From positions 1 through 64,000 of the forward strand of contig CACOMD010000001.1 in assembly GCA_902628235.1 (NCBI GenBank): a stretch of 64,000 nt of DNA, in the 5' to 3' direction. The stretch is from an uncultured Prochlorococcus sp. (lineage in GTDB: Bacteria; Cyanobacteriota; Cyanobacteriia; PCC-6307; Cyanobiaceae). This document shows, in pieces, positions 41,750-52,230 of the stretch (position 1 is its first letter; every line of letters starts with the position of its first letter). A program made the position numbers and the translations under genes. The notes below the pieces were generated by a model. It was not told the DNA's origin, searched no databases, and saw only the letters and a list, made by a program, of their open reading frames with translations.

Positions 41750-42574
41750 CTAAGTTAATTTCTTGTTTAATAGTGGCCTGATAATCACTAAAGATAAAAT
41801 AGTTAACAGAAATAATAAACTAATACAATTCCTACAAGTTAAATCACCATAAGGTGCATTAAAAGCTATTAAATCTAAATTAAAATTAGCAGAATATGCA
41901 ATTCTTATTGGCTCAATTGCAAACGTTAATGGATTAAATGAAGCAATCCATCCCAGCCAAGAAGGCATAAAGGATATTGGAGCCAAGGCAGTACTAGCGA
42001 ATAAGAGAGGTAAATTAACAACAAAAATAAGGGCAATTAGTTCTATATGTCCTGGAAGAACAAAAGCTAAACATAAACTTATTGAAGTGACGAATAAAAC
42101 CAATAGTATTAAAGTAGCGAAAACAATACCTAATCCATAAAAATTAGGGAATCCATAACCCAGTAAAAAAGAAATAAACATTATTGCCAAACTTTGAACA
42201 AAGCTAAGTATTGTGATGTAAAAGAAGGAAGATAAAACTATAGATAAACGACTAGCAAGAGGGGCTACTAATAATCTATTTAGGAATCCAAATTCTCTAT
42301 CAAACATAAGTGGTAAACCAGAATTTAAAGCTCCACTAAACGCTGTAAAAACTATCAATCCAGCTCCTAAGAAATTCCCATAAGAATCAACTCCCGGTAA
42401 GAAATCTTTTGGGGCATTCGCAAATAAAGCTCCAAATAAAAACAGCCAAATAATTGGCTGCAATATTCCGGCAAAAAATGTTGAAGGTCTTCTTTTTAAT
42501 TGGATAAATAATCTCTTGGTTAAAGCCGCAGTTTCCTGATAAAGGAATATAAAATTATTTTTTGTTATTTCCAT
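41750..42574 (-). CDS. ABC-2 type transporter permease
   Basis: Six-TM ABC-2 permease, GILQPIIWLFLFG...LMFDREFGFLNRLLVAPL. Confidence 0.92.
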   Translation of the reverse strand: MEITKNNFIFLYQETAALTKRLFIQLKRRPSTFFAGILQPIIWLFLFGALFANAPKDFLPGVDSYGNFLGAGLIVFTAFSGALNSGLPLMFDREFGFLNRLLVAPLASRLSIVLSSFFYITILSFVQSLAIMFISFLLGYGFPNFYGLGIVFATLILLVLFVTSISLCLAFVLPGHIELIALIFVVNLPLLFASTALAPISFMPSWLGWIASFNPLTFAIEPIRIAYSANFNLDLIAFNAPYGDLTCRNCISLLFLLTILSLVIIRPLLNKKLT

Positions 42575-42630
42575 TAACAGTTAAGTTTACAAAGTTTATT
42601 ATAAGTAAATCATATACCTAAAATATTAAA

Positions 42631-43650
42631 TTACCTCATAGATTGTTTTGATTCTTTTTTGAGATCTCTTTTACCTGTCATATATATTTCTGCATCTTGA
42701 AGAGTTTTTCCCGTGGCTTGAAGATATACATCATCAAGACTAGGTTGGCTTTGAGATAAAGAAAATATTTTAAATTTTGAAAATGCTAATTCTACTTTTA
42801 ATTTTGTAATTAAATCTTTATCTCTATCTGCAATAAAATTTAAAGAATAACCTTGTGAGGCATTAATTACAATTTGACTAATCCCATCAATTTTTTCTAA
42901 TATTTTTTTAACTTTTTCGGATTCAAGAGAATCACTAAATTCTCGAACTTTCAATATTATTCTATCTCCTCCAAATTTGCTTTTTAATTGAGTGGGGTTA
43001 CCTTGATCAATTATTTTCCCATCATTTATTATTACAACTGTATCCGCTAGTTTATCAATTTCATCAAGATAATGACTACTTAAAATTATTGTCATCCCAT
43101 CTTTCTTTAAATCATGTAATAAGCCCCATATAATATTTCTACTTTCAATATCAAGACCTACTGTCGGTTCATCAAGTATTAAAACTTTTGGCAAATGTAA
43201 AAGTCCAGCGGCTAAATCAATTCTTCTTTTCATCCCTCCTGAATAAGTTCCGCATTTTCTATCAATCCAATTTTGCATATCTAATTGATTAATTAATAAT
43301 TCAATTCTTTCTAATTTATTAGATTGATCTATGTGATATAAATCCGCTTGAAAATCTAACAACTCTCTTCCGGTGAGGATTTTATCAAGGGCAATCTCTT
43401 GAGCCACATATCCAATTAATTCTCTAATTTTTCTTGGCTCTTTAATAACATCAATATTATTTATTTTAATTGTTCCTTCATCTGGAGAAATCAAAGTTGC
43501 TAAAGTCCTGAGTAAAGTTGTTTTACCTGCTCCATTAGGACCTAAGATTCCAAATAAACTGCCTTCTGCGATGTTAATATTTATTTTCTTGAGAGCTTTA
43601 ACATCTAAATAATTTTTTGATAGATTTTTAATTTGAATTTGATTCATCAA
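42631..43650 (-). CDS. ABC transporter ATP-binding protein (DrrA-like multidrug/export type)
   Basis: GILGPNGAGKTTLLRTLATL, YSGGMKRRIDLAAGLLHLPKVLILDEPTVGLD. Confidence 0.94.
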   Translation of the reverse strand: MMNQIQIKNLSKNYLDVKALKKININIAEGSLFGILGPNGAGKTTLLRTLATLISPDEGTIKINNIDVIKEPRKIRELIGYVAQEIALDKILTGRELLDFQADLYHIDQSNKLERIELLINQLDMQNWIDRKCGTYSGGMKRRIDLAAGLLHLPKVLILDEPTVGLDIESRNIIWGLLHDLKKDGMTIILSSHYLDEIDKLADTVVIINDGKIIDQGNPTQLKSKFGGDRIILKVREFSDSLESEKVKKILEKIDGISQIVINASQGYSLNFIADRDKDLITKLKVELAFSKFKIFSLSQSQPSLDDVYLQATGKTLQDAEIYMTGKRDLKKESKQSMR

Positions 43651-43668
43651 AGTTGAATTTTTTTTTAA

Positions 43669-44679
43669 CTAGAAATTTATTAAATAATTTAATTGTGAAA
43701 AAATTGATGAGGCAATTTTTAATGTTTGTTCTTCAAATTCAACCGAAAGATTAGTTCTTGCTAATAACAGCAACAGGCAAATTCCAAACATATACAGGAT
43801 AGACCATCTAAATAAACTTTTGGCTAGTATTAAATCATCTGGAGAATTTTTCAATCTAGAAATCAATTGTAATAATCTAGCGTTAAATGGTATAACCATA
43901 ATTTCATATAAAAGTCCACCTTCAGGAAGTGCAAAAATTCCAAAGATACTCATAACAACAGTTGCTAATCCATATTTAGAAATTGCATTGACAGTAAAAG
44001 CAGAACCTTTTACCGCAGGGAGCATGGGTATACCGACAGACGCATAATCATCTTTGAGTAAAATAGCTAATGCCCAGAAATGAGCAGGAGTCCAAAGCAT
44101 CACCAAACAGAAAAGCCACCATCCACTTAAACCTATATGCCCTGTAGCTGCAGATGCCCCAACTAAAGGAGGTATTGCACCTGCTACTCCACCAATAACA
44201 ATATTCTGAGTAGTTCTCGGTTTAAGAATTATGGTATAGAGAAGCACATAACTACACAAACCTAAAAGTGTTAAGCCCGCAGCAAGATAATTTACACCGC
44301 TAACTAAAAGCATTGCAGCTGCCAATGTACATGAAATTGCTCCAAAGAAAACAGTATTAAATGATAATTTACCTGCTGGCAATGCTCTACCACTAGTTCT
44401 TTTCATATTCTTATCTAGATCCATTTCCCATAGACAATTTAGAGCACCTGCAGCTGCAGCTGCTAGTGCTCCACCTCCAAGAGTACAAACCAACTTAGGA
44501 GAAGCCAAAGGCCACTCTTCGCTTAAAGCCATACCCCCTAAGGTTGTAGCTAAAAGAAGAGGAATCAGCCTAGGTTTAGCGACTTCTAACCATGGTGGAA
44601 GTTTTATTTTTTTTCTTGAAGGGACAACATCTTCTCTTATGGAAGGTTGAACACTTATATTTTCAAAATTACTTTTCAT
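43669..44679 (-). CDS. ctaB: Protohaem IX farnesyltransferase (haem O synthase)
   Basis: UbiA-type [23 protein letters not shown]; adjacent to ctaA and cox genes. Confidence 0.95.
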   Translation of the reverse strand: MKSNFENISVQPSIREDVVPSRKKIKLPPWLEVAKPRLIPLLLATTLGGMALSEEWPLASPKLVCTLGGGALAAAAAGALNCLWEMDLDKNMKRTSGRALPAGKLSFNTVFFGAISCTLAAAMLLVSGVNYLAAGLTLLGLCSYVLLYTIILKPRTTQNIVIGGVAGAIPPLVGASAATGHIGLSGWWLFCLVMLWTPAHFWALAILLKDDYASVGIPMLPAVKGSAFTVNAISKYGLATVVMSIFGIFALPEGGLLYEIMVIPFNARLLQLISRLKNSPDDLILAKSLFRWSILYMFGICLLLLLARTNLSVEFEEQTLKIASSIFSQLNYLINF

Positions 44680-45614
44680 TAGTTGAAACTTAAAATTACA
44701 TTACTTTTAGTTGAGTTAAATAGTATATTTTCTGAAGATTTTTTAAATATTAAAGTTGATAGAATTGCCACCATAAGGGAAGCCACAATTTGATGGCTAA
44801 TAATTATGAGAGGTTCATTTAAGTTTGTTTTTAAACTTATTACCCCCAAAGTTATTTGAGATATTAAAAGTAAGAAAACTGAAACTAGGAATTTCCAATT
44901 ATTTTTAAATAAATCAAATTTTAAAAGTGAAACCAATATTATTGATGTAATTGTAATAAAAACTGGAATCGCGAATAATTTATGAGTATTTAATACAATA
45001 CAATTTTGATTCAAAGACAAACATAGATGTGCTGACCATGTTGAAGAAAGTCTTACTCCAATAACTGATTGAACTAAAGTAAGAGAAAGAGGTATAGACA
45101 AAAGATATTTCCACCAAAGAATATTTTTATCCATTTCTTTATTTATTAAAGCTTGATTCACATAAATAGCTGTTATCAAAATAATAAATGCTATTAAAAG
45201 ATGACTCATTACAGAGAAAGAGGAAAGCATATTGATAACTGTCAGTGCTCCTAATGTCCCTTGCAAAATAATTAAAAAAACTAAAAATGAATATATCTTT
45301 GGTAACCAATTTGGCAAGAATTTTTTCCAGAGAAAAGATAAAGCGAATTGAATAACAATTAAAATACCCACTAAAAAAGCATCTAATCTATGAAACCATT
45401 CGAGAAATACTCTTAAATTCATATGGTTAAGAGGCAAAAAAGTTCCATAACATAAAGGCCAGTCAGGACAAGCAAGTCCTGCCTCCATAACCCTAGTTGC
45501 ACTTCCGATGGCAATTAGAGCTATTATTGCCAGTACAGTATGATTGCCGAGCTTAAGCAATGAAGATTTATATTTTTTTTGATTAATTTCGAATTGATTC
45601 AAGAAATTAAACAT
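44679..45614 (-). CDS. ctaA: Haem A synthase / CtaA-Cox15 family
   Basis: [33 protein letters not shown]. Confidence 0.94.
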   Translation of the reverse strand: MFNFLNQFEINQKKYKSSLLKLGNHTVLAIIALIAIGSATRVMEAGLACPDWPLCYGTFLPLNHMNLRVFLEWFHRLDAFLVGILIVIQFALSFLWKKFLPNWLPKIYSFLVFLIILQGTLGALTVINMLSSFSVMSHLLIAFIILITAIYVNQALINKEMDKNILWWKYLLSIPLSLTLVQSVIGVRLSSTWSAHLCLSLNQNCIVLNTHKLFAIPVFITITSIILVSLLKFDLFKNNWKFLVSVFLLLISQITLGVISLKTNLNEPLIIISHQIVASLMVAILSTLIFKKSSENILFNSTKSNVILSFN

Positions 45615-45856
45615 ATTATTTTGAATACTAATTTAATTTTTAAAGACAAACATTAATAAAAACTGAATGTTTTTTATTTAACTAATTTTTCAATAAAAAA
45701 TTGTACTTTCCTAACAAAAAATCGATAAAAGTAACTTTACTTACATATTTTTCTTTTAATTATTAAGAAGTTATGAATTTATAGAATATTCCTTAAACAA
45801 ATAATGCAAAAACCTTAAAAGGTAATATCTTGAAAATATAAACTAATTATTCAAAA

Positions 45857-46654
45857 TTGTTAAATAAATCTTATTATTTAATTCTTATCATTTCGATAAT
45901 AATTGGTATATCTTTTTGGATCGGCTTTAATGTAAATTTACTTCCAGAAGAAGCTAGTATTAATGCACCTATATACGATGAATTATTTAAACTTCTTTTC
46001 ATTATTGGATTAATACTATTTATAGGTATGACAGCTTTAGTAATATATAGCCTATTTAAATTTAGAAAAAAAGAAGGAGAATTTGGAGATGGAATTGCAT
46101 TAGAGGGAAATTTAAGCTTAGAAATAATTTGGACGGTAATTCCATCAATTATTGTTTTATTTGTAGGTATTTATAGTTACAACATTTATGACCGAATGGG
46201 AGGAATGAATGAGTTAAATCATCACCATGAGAATATGAATACAAATTCTGAAAAAATATGGGCGGGAATTAGTCAAACTAATAATAGTAATTCTGTTTTA
46301 GATGAAACTGCTATAGAAGTATCAGCGATGCAATTTGCATTTTTATTTAATTACCCACAGGGAGAATTTATCTCTGGAGAATTACACGTACCAGTTGACC
46401 AAAAAATTTCAATAAAAATGGAATCGAAAGATGTAATTCATGCTTTTTGGATCCCTGAATTCAGAATTAAACAGGACATAATTCCTGGTCAGCCAACTAT
46501 TTTAAATTTTACTCCAACAAAAATAGGCAAATATCCAATAATATGCGCCGAACTTTGTGGACCTTACCATGGAGGAATGAGAGCTTCAATAATTGTTGAA
46601 GATAAATCAGATTATGAGAAATGGTTTAACCAAAATAACAAAACTAACCTATAA
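45857..46654 (+). CDS. ctaC: Cytochrome c oxidase subunit II
   Basis: CuA site CAELCGPYHGGMR; EIIWTVIPSIIVLFVG TM; TTG start. Confidence 0.96.
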   Translation: MLNKSYYLILIISIIIGISFWIGFNVNLLPEEASINAPIYDELFKLLFIIGLILFIGMTALVIYSLFKFRKKEGEFGDGIALEGNLSLEIIWTVIPSIIVLFVGIYSYNIYDRMGGMNELNHHHENMNTNSEKIWAGISQTNNSNSVLDETAIEVSAMQFAFLFNYPQGEFISGELHVPVDQKISIKMESKDVIHAFWIPEFRIKQDIIPGQPTILNFTPTKIGKYPIICAELCGPYHGGMRASIIVEDKSDYEKWFNQNNKTNL

Positions 46655-46657
46655 GAA

Positions 46658-48277
46658 ATGACAATTTTAATAGACAATAAAGCCAAGGTAAAAGAAAGTC
46701 TCCAACCAAAAGGTTTACTAAGATATTTCAGTTTTAGCCTAGACCACAAGGTAATTGGTATTCAATATTTGGTTTGTGGTTTTCTTTTTTATTTAGTTGG
46801 AGGAACTCTTGCAAGTGCAATAAGAATAGAGCTTATAAGCCCTCTATCGGACTTTTTACCAAGGGATGTTTATAATCAGGTTCTTACTCTTCATGGGACT
46901 ATAATGATTTTCCTATGGATAGTACCTGTAGTGAATGGTGCTTTTGGGAATTATTTAATACCTTTTTACGTAGGTGCGAGGGATATGGCTTTCCCAAGGT
47001 TAAATGCAGTTGCTTTTTGGTTAATTCCACCATCAGGTTTAATGCTTATAGCAAGTTATTTTATTGAAGGTGCTGCCCAATCAGGCTGGACGGCATACCC
47101 TCCTTTAAGCATAACGACCCCTCAATCTGGACAAATAATTTGGATATTGAGTGTTTTACTGCTTGGAGGCAGTTCTATTTTTGGCGGCATAAACTTTATA
47201 GTTACAATTTTAAAATTAAGAAGACCAGGATTAAAACTTATGAATTTACCAATGTATTGCTGGGCAATGCTAGGTACAAGTATTTTAGTCGTTTTATCAA
47301 CTCCTGTTTTAGCCGGAACCTTAATATTATTAAGTTTTGATATTGTTGCACACACCGGATTCTTCAATCCTGCTCTAGGAGGTAATGTTGTTGTTTACCA
47401 GCATTTATTTTGGTTTTATTCTCATCCAGCTGTATACATAATGGTTCTCCCTGCGTTTGGATTGGTGAGCGAAATACTTCCCATACATTGCAGAAAACCA
47501 CTTTTTGGATACACAACCATGGTCTTTTCAATTATGGGCATAGTTGTCCTTGGTTTGGTGGTTTGGGCTCATCATATGTTTACAAGTGGGACACCTCCTT
47601 GGATGAGATTATTTTTTACAATAGCTACAGCATTTATTGCAGTTCCTACTGGAATAAAATTTTTTAACTGGGTTGCCACAATGTGGGGAGGGAAAATCTC
47701 ACTAAATAGTGCAATGTTATTTTCATGTGGATTCATAATAAATTTTGTATTTGGAGGAATTACTGGTGTTGCTCTTGCTCAGGTCCCTTTTGATATTCAT
47801 GTACATGACACTTATTTTGTAGTAGCCCATTTTCATTACATAGTTTATGGAGGTTCAGTTTTTGTCATATTTTCATCAATTTATCACTGGTATCCAAAAG
47901 TAGTAGGAAAATTATTAAATGAGAATTTAGGCTATTTGCATTTTGCTCTGACCTTCATTGGATTTAATTTATGTTTCGCCCCACAACACTGGCTTGGATT
48001 AAATGGAATGCCCAGAAGGGTTGCCGAGTATGATCCCCAATTTCAATTCGTAAATCAAATTAGTAGTGTTGGAGCCTTATTTATGGCAATTAGCACTATA
48101 CCTTTTCTAGTTAATATATTTGTAAGCTTTAAAAAAGGGAAAATTGCAGGAAACAATCCATGGAATGCTCTTACCCCAGAATGGTTAACTTCTTCTCCTC
48201 CTCCTGTAGAAAATTGGGAAGGTGAGGCTCCATTAGTACGTGAACCTTATGGATACGGAAAAGATTATCTCTCATGA
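46658..48277 (+). CDS. ctaD: Cytochrome c oxidase subunit I
   Basis: HLFWFYSHPAVYIMVLPAFGLVSEI, WAHHMFTSG, HDTYFVVAHFHYI. Confidence 0.98.
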   Translation: MTILIDNKAKVKESLQPKGLLRYFSFSLDHKVIGIQYLVCGFLFYLVGGTLASAIRIELISPLSDFLPRDVYNQVLTLHGTIMIFLWIVPVVNGAFGNYLIPFYVGARDMAFPRLNAVAFWLIPPSGLMLIASYFIEGAAQSGWTAYPPLSITTPQSGQIIWILSVLLLGGSSIFGGINFIVTILKLRRPGLKLMNLPMYCWAMLGTSILVVLSTPVLAGTLILLSFDIVAHTGFFNPALGGNVVVYQHLFWFYSHPAVYIMVLPAFGLVSEILPIHCRKPLFGYTTMVFSIMGIVVLGLVVWAHHMFTSGTPPWMRLFFTIATAFIAVPTGIKFFNWVATMWGGKISLNSAMLFSCGFIINFVFGGITGVALAQVPFDIHVHDTYFVVAHFHYIVYGGSVFVIFSSIYHWYPKVVGKLLNENLGYLHFALTFIGFNLCFAPQHWLGLNGMPRRVAEYDPQFQFVNQISSVGALFMAISTIPFLVNIFVSFKKGKIAGNNPWNALTPEWLTSSPPPVENWEGEAPLVREPYGYGKDYLS

Positions 48278-48298
48278 AAAAAATTTCTAAATAATCCT

Positions 48299-48901
48299 AT
48301 GACAATACTAAATAGTTCTGATGAGATTAAAAAAAGAGAAGATGATTTAGATAATCATCACGAGGATTTTAGGATTTTTGGTTTAATAATTTTTTTAATC
48401 GCAGATGGGATGACCTTTGCTGGGTTTTTTGCAGCTTACCTTACATATAAAGCTGTAAATCCATTGCCAGAAGGATCAATATATGAACTTGAACTCTCAA
48501 TTCCAACTTTAAATACTATCCTTTTGCTTATTAGTAGTGCAACCTTTCATAAAGCAGGGAAAGCTCTTGTTAATCAAAAAAATGATCTATCACAAAAATG
48601 GCTAATAATAACTGCATCATTAGGAATTACTTTTTTAATATGTCAACTTTTTGAATACTTTCACCTACCATTTGGCCTCACTGATAATTTATTTGCAAGT
48701 ACTTTCTATGCCTTAACTGGTTTTCATGGATTACATGTTACTCTTGGAACTCTTATGATACTTATAATTTCATGGCAAATAAGAATTAACGGAGGAAGAA
48801 TTACTTATAAGAATATGTTCCCATTAGAAGCAGTTGAATTATATTGGCATTTTGTTGATGGTATATGGGTTATTTTATTTATTATTCTTTATCTTTACTG
48901 A
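48299..48901 (+). CDS. ctaE: Cytochrome c oxidase subunit III
   Basis: ALTGFHGLHVTLGTLMI, VELYWHFVDGIWVILF. Confidence 0.96.
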   Translation: MTILNSSDEIKKREDDLDNHHEDFRIFGLIIFLIADGMTFAGFFAAYLTYKAVNPLPEGSIYELELSIPTLNTILLLISSATFHKAGKALVNQKNDLSQKWLIITASLGITFLICQLFEYFHLPFGLTDNLFASTFYALTGFHGLHVTLGTLMILIISWQIRINGGRITYKNMFPLEAVELYWHFVDGIWVILFIILYLY

Positions 48902-48989
48902 TAATTATTATTAATTTATCAATAGTTTTTTTTTTAAATTTAGTTACCACAATTATGATAATTAACAAGAATATTAAATTGATTAAATA

Positions 48990-49346
48990 ATGCTTGTTGG
49001 AAAAGAGTTACTAGAAAAATCAAAATTGTTAAGTAAGAGATCTGAAGAAGAAATCGCAAGAGAATGCGGCTATATTGGCCCCAGTGGAAGAGTTTTAAGG
49101 AAGAGTTTTTATAAGGCTTATATAGAAGCAAAATATGGCAAGTCATCAAAAAGAACTCGTGCTGGAAGGTCTGGTAATAGATCATCTAGAGGTCGGCAAG
49201 CAGAATTTAAAACTAAGGTTCATGGGAACGGTAATCTATTAATAGGACATTCTTATACAAAAAAGTTAGGTTTAATTCCAGGGCAAGAATTTCAAATTCA
49301 TATCAAAAAAGAATCAAAGATTATACATCTGATACCTATTAAATAA
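48990..49346 (+). CDS. AbrB-family (cyAbrB-like) transcriptional regulator
   Basis: LVGKELLEKSKLLSKRSEEEIARECGYIGPSGRVLRKSFYKAY...; C-terminal AbrB-like swapped-hairpin region. Confidence 0.82.
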   Translation: MLVGKELLEKSKLLSKRSEEEIARECGYIGPSGRVLRKSFYKAYIEAKYGKSSKRTRAGRSGNRSSRGRQAEFKTKVHGNGNLLIGHSYTKKLGLIPGQEFQIHIKKESKIIHLIPIK

Positions 49347-49347
49347 T

Positions 49348-49998
49348 TTATTTTGCCCATCCATTTTCTTGAAGCCAAAGAAGATTTATTTTCTCATTTG
49401 TAGATTCTTTATTACTTGATAATAAAAGTTTTTCAACATACTTTACTAGAGCATCAGCCTCAAGATTCACATCCTGGCCTTTAGAGAGAAGTTTAAGATT
49501 TGTATTATTCCAAGTATGCGGGATAACAGCAATTTTAAATATTTCCCCATTATTTATCTGTTCCGCAATAGTAAGACTAATGCCATTCACACAAATACTA
49601 CCTTTCTCTACAATATATTTTGAGAATTTTTTATCTTTCCATTTTAGAGAAAGAAGCCAAGATTTACTTAATTTCTCGATATCAACAACTTCGCCAAGGC
49701 CATCAATATGTCCACTAACAATATGGCCTCCTAATCTATCTGAAATTCTTAAAGCAGGTTCTAAATTAACAATTGCATTTAAGATAGATTTCCCTCCCAG
49801 AGAAGTTTTTTGCATGGTCTCTTCACTTATATCAACAGTAAAGGTTTTGTTAAAAAATTCTTTAACTGTCAAACAAATTCCATCAACAGCAATACTATCG
49901 CCAATGTTTATATCGAATAAATTATCGCAAATTTGAATCAAATACGTATTATTTTCTTTTTTTATTTTGCCAGTTGCCTGTATTATTCCAGTAAACAT
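49348..49998 (-). CDS. ribE: Riboflavin synthase alpha chain
   Basis: MFTGIIQATGKI, VDGICLTV, GGHIVSGHIDG, CVNGISLTIAE. Confidence 0.97.
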   Translation of the reverse strand: MFTGIIQATGKIKKENNTYLIQICDNLFDINIGDSIAVDGICLTVKEFFNKTFTVDISEETMQKTSLGGKSILNAIVNLEPALRISDRLGGHIVSGHIDGLGEVVDIEKLSKSWLLSLKWKDKKFSKYIVEKGSICVNGISLTIAEQINNGEIFKIAVIPHTWNNTNLKLLSKGQDVNLEADALVKYVEKLLLSSNKESTNEKINLLWLQENGWAK

Positions 49999-50103
49999 AT
50001 TTAAGTGATAAATCTTTTAAAAAATCATTTACTATTTACATAAAAATATAAATGACTATAAATATATATTAAGGGATAATTTCAAAACTAGAATAAGTTA
50101 AAA

Positions 50104-51246
50104 GTGATTATTAATTCTCAAAAAAGATCGTTTGGAATAGGTCCCAAAGTAAGTGTATTTACATTAGGAACAATGCGTTCCATAGAAAGTACAAAAAAAA
50201 TGTACGATATTATCAAATTAGCTCATTTTGCTGGAATAAATCACCTTGAAACAGCTCCATCTTATGGGAGAGCAGAAATCTTGATTGGCGAAGCACTCGA
50301 TAAATTAGATCAATTTGAAAAAGTATCAAAAGAAAATTGGGTAATAACAACCAAAGTTTTGCCAAAAGGGAATTTTAACGAGTTAAAAGAAAAATTTTTT
50401 GAATCATTACAGAAATTGAATGTCAAAAAAATTAATAATTTAGCGATTCATGGTCTTAATCTTTTTGAACATCTTGAATGGGTTCTTGATGGGGAAGGGA
50501 GGAAATTTATTAATTGGCTATTGAGTCAAAAGTTAATTGATCAGATTGGTTTTAGCTCCCATGGAGACTTCCCATTAATTAATACTGCAATTAATTCTGA
50601 TGTTTTTAATTTTTGCAGTTTACATTTGCATTTTTTTGATCAGTCAAAAATTCCATTGGCGAAGAAAGCTTTAAGAAAAAATATGGGAGTTATGGCTATT
50701 TCTCCAGCTGATAAAGGGGGTAAACTTTATTTACCAAGTGATATTTTAAAAGAAGCTTCAAAACCATATCATCCTCTTGAGATCGCTTATAGATTTCTAC
50801 TATCAGAGGGAATAACAACTTTATCATTGGGAGCTAGCAAACCTAATGATTTTGATATACCTATTAAATTAGCTAACTCTACTCAAAAACTATCGAGATT
50901 AGAGACTGACATAATAACAAATATTGAAAATGAATCCAATAAAAGATTAGGTATCACAAAATGTGAACAATGCAGAGCTTGTCTTCCCTGTCCAAGCGAA
51001 GTCCCTATCCCTGAAATATTAAGATTAAGGAATATGTATATTGGAAATGGACAAAAAGAATTTGCAAAAGAGAGATATAACTTAATTGGAAGAGCAGGAC
51101 ATTGGTGGGAGACAAATAATGCCAATAATTGTATGAGCTGTAATTATTGTGTACCAAGATGTCCTCATAAACTTGATATCCCAAATCTTTTAAAGGAAAC
51201 TCATCATCTACTTCTTGATAAACCTAAAAAGCGATTATGGGGATAA
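50104..51246 (+). CDS. Aldo/keto reductase with C-terminal 4Fe-4S ferredoxin-like domain
   Basis: AKR TIM-barrel pattern plus CEQCRACLPCPSEVPIPEILR and CMSCNYCVPRCPHKLDIP. Confidence 0.92.
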   Translation: MIINSQKRSFGIGPKVSVFTLGTMRSIESTKKMYDIIKLAHFAGINHLETAPSYGRAEILIGEALDKLDQFEKVSKENWVITTKVLPKGNFNELKEKFFESLQKLNVKKINNLAIHGLNLFEHLEWVLDGEGRKFINWLLSQKLIDQIGFSSHGDFPLINTAINSDVFNFCSLHLHFFDQSKIPLAKKALRKNMGVMAISPADKGGKLYLPSDILKEASKPYHPLEIAYRFLLSEGITTLSLGASKPNDFDIPIKLANSTQKLSRLETDIITNIENESNKRLGITKCEQCRACLPCPSEVPIPEILRLRNMYIGNGQKEFAKERYNLIGRAGHWWETNNANNCMSCNYCVPRCPHKLDIPNLLKETHHLLLDKPKKRLWG

Positions 51247-52230
51247 TGATTTTTGCCATATTTGTTTTAACTCAACTTTTTCAGATTGTTTTAGAGAATT
51301 AAAAGACCAACTATTTCTCCAGCATTCTTCAGATGGTCTATTGGATAATTTTGCAAATTTAATTCTATCGTTATATTTACTATGAATATATTGATTATTA
51401 AAAGGTAAATATAATCCATCTTTGATTAATTTATTTAAAGAACTTCTTTCTAATAAATTATCTATCCAATTCACTAATAGAGTTTGATTAAAGTTATTAT
51501 TAATTAAAAGAAAATTCCACATTAAAGGAACCCCTTGATTTGGGAAAACTATTGAAAGCCTAGAATCAATTTTTAAATATTTTTCACAAATTGTTAAAGG
51601 GAGAATTGCTAAAACAGCATCTGTATTTATTAACCAATCAATCGCATTTATATCATCGTAAATATTGCCTTGATTGATAATTGCCTTTAATGCATTTTTA
51701 TTGTTTATTCTTTCAGCTATTGAAATCAAGATTCTTGGACTATTAGGCAAAATCATTTTTCCAATTAAATCTTTTGATAAAAGGAAATCCCAATTATTTT
51801 TTTTTGTAATTTTATAACGTTGATTATTTTTTATAATCACAGCATATGGAATAACACCAATTGGAAAAAGTTTTTTTCGTTCAAATAACTCCCAATTATT
51901 TAAATAATTTTTAGATCTTTCATCTAGATATTCTAATAAAGTATCATCAATATCATTAAATTCTTTTAGGTCTACTCTACTTAGCCAACCATCATTAATT
52001 AGAATAATATCTTTATCTCTAAAATTTTTATTTAAATTATCTTCTTTATAATTTAAGTATTCTTTTTTCCAATTTTTAGGTAATAGGTTTATAAAACTTA
52101 CTGGAAAGAAATTCTTATAAAAACCTATTGTAAATTTTTTAGAGAATCCTTTGCATGAAGTCAAAAGAAACAAAGCAGCTAATTTTGCAATATTTAAGAA
52201 CTTCCTTCTATTTAAATGGTTTTTGATCAT
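51235..52230 (-). CDS. Putative lipoprotein, ABC-type (polyamine/iron-like) substrate-binding protein
   Basis: N-terminus NRRKFLNIAKLAALFLLTSC (RR plus lipobox) and periplasmic-binding-like length; no permease adjacent. Confidence 0.65.
   Translation of the reverse strand: MIKNHLNRRKFLNIAKLAALFLLTSCKGFSKKFTIGFYKNFFPVSFINLLPKNWKKEYLNYKEDNLNKNFRDKDIILINDGWLSRVDLKEFNDIDDTLLEYLDERSKNYLNNWELFERKKLFPIGVIPYAVIIKNNQRYKITKKNNWDFLLSKDLIGKMILPNSPRILISIAERINNKNALKAIINQGNIYDDINAIDWLINTDAVLAILPLTICEKYLKIDSRLSIVFPNQGVPLMWNFLLINNNFNQTLLVNWIDNLLERSSLNKLIKDGLYLPFNNQYIHSKYNDRIKFAKLSNRPSEECWRNSWSFNSLKQSEKVELKQIWQKSLSP

Noticed and set aside
45731-45744. GTAACTTTACTTAC, an exact GTA-N8-TAC NtcA-type site between ctaA and ctaC
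   Set aside because: In DNA this AT-rich the six-base constraint should occur by chance every few kb, and I could not find a -10 hexamer at the usual ~22-bp spacing. Kept only as a note; genome-wide NtcA ChIP would decide.
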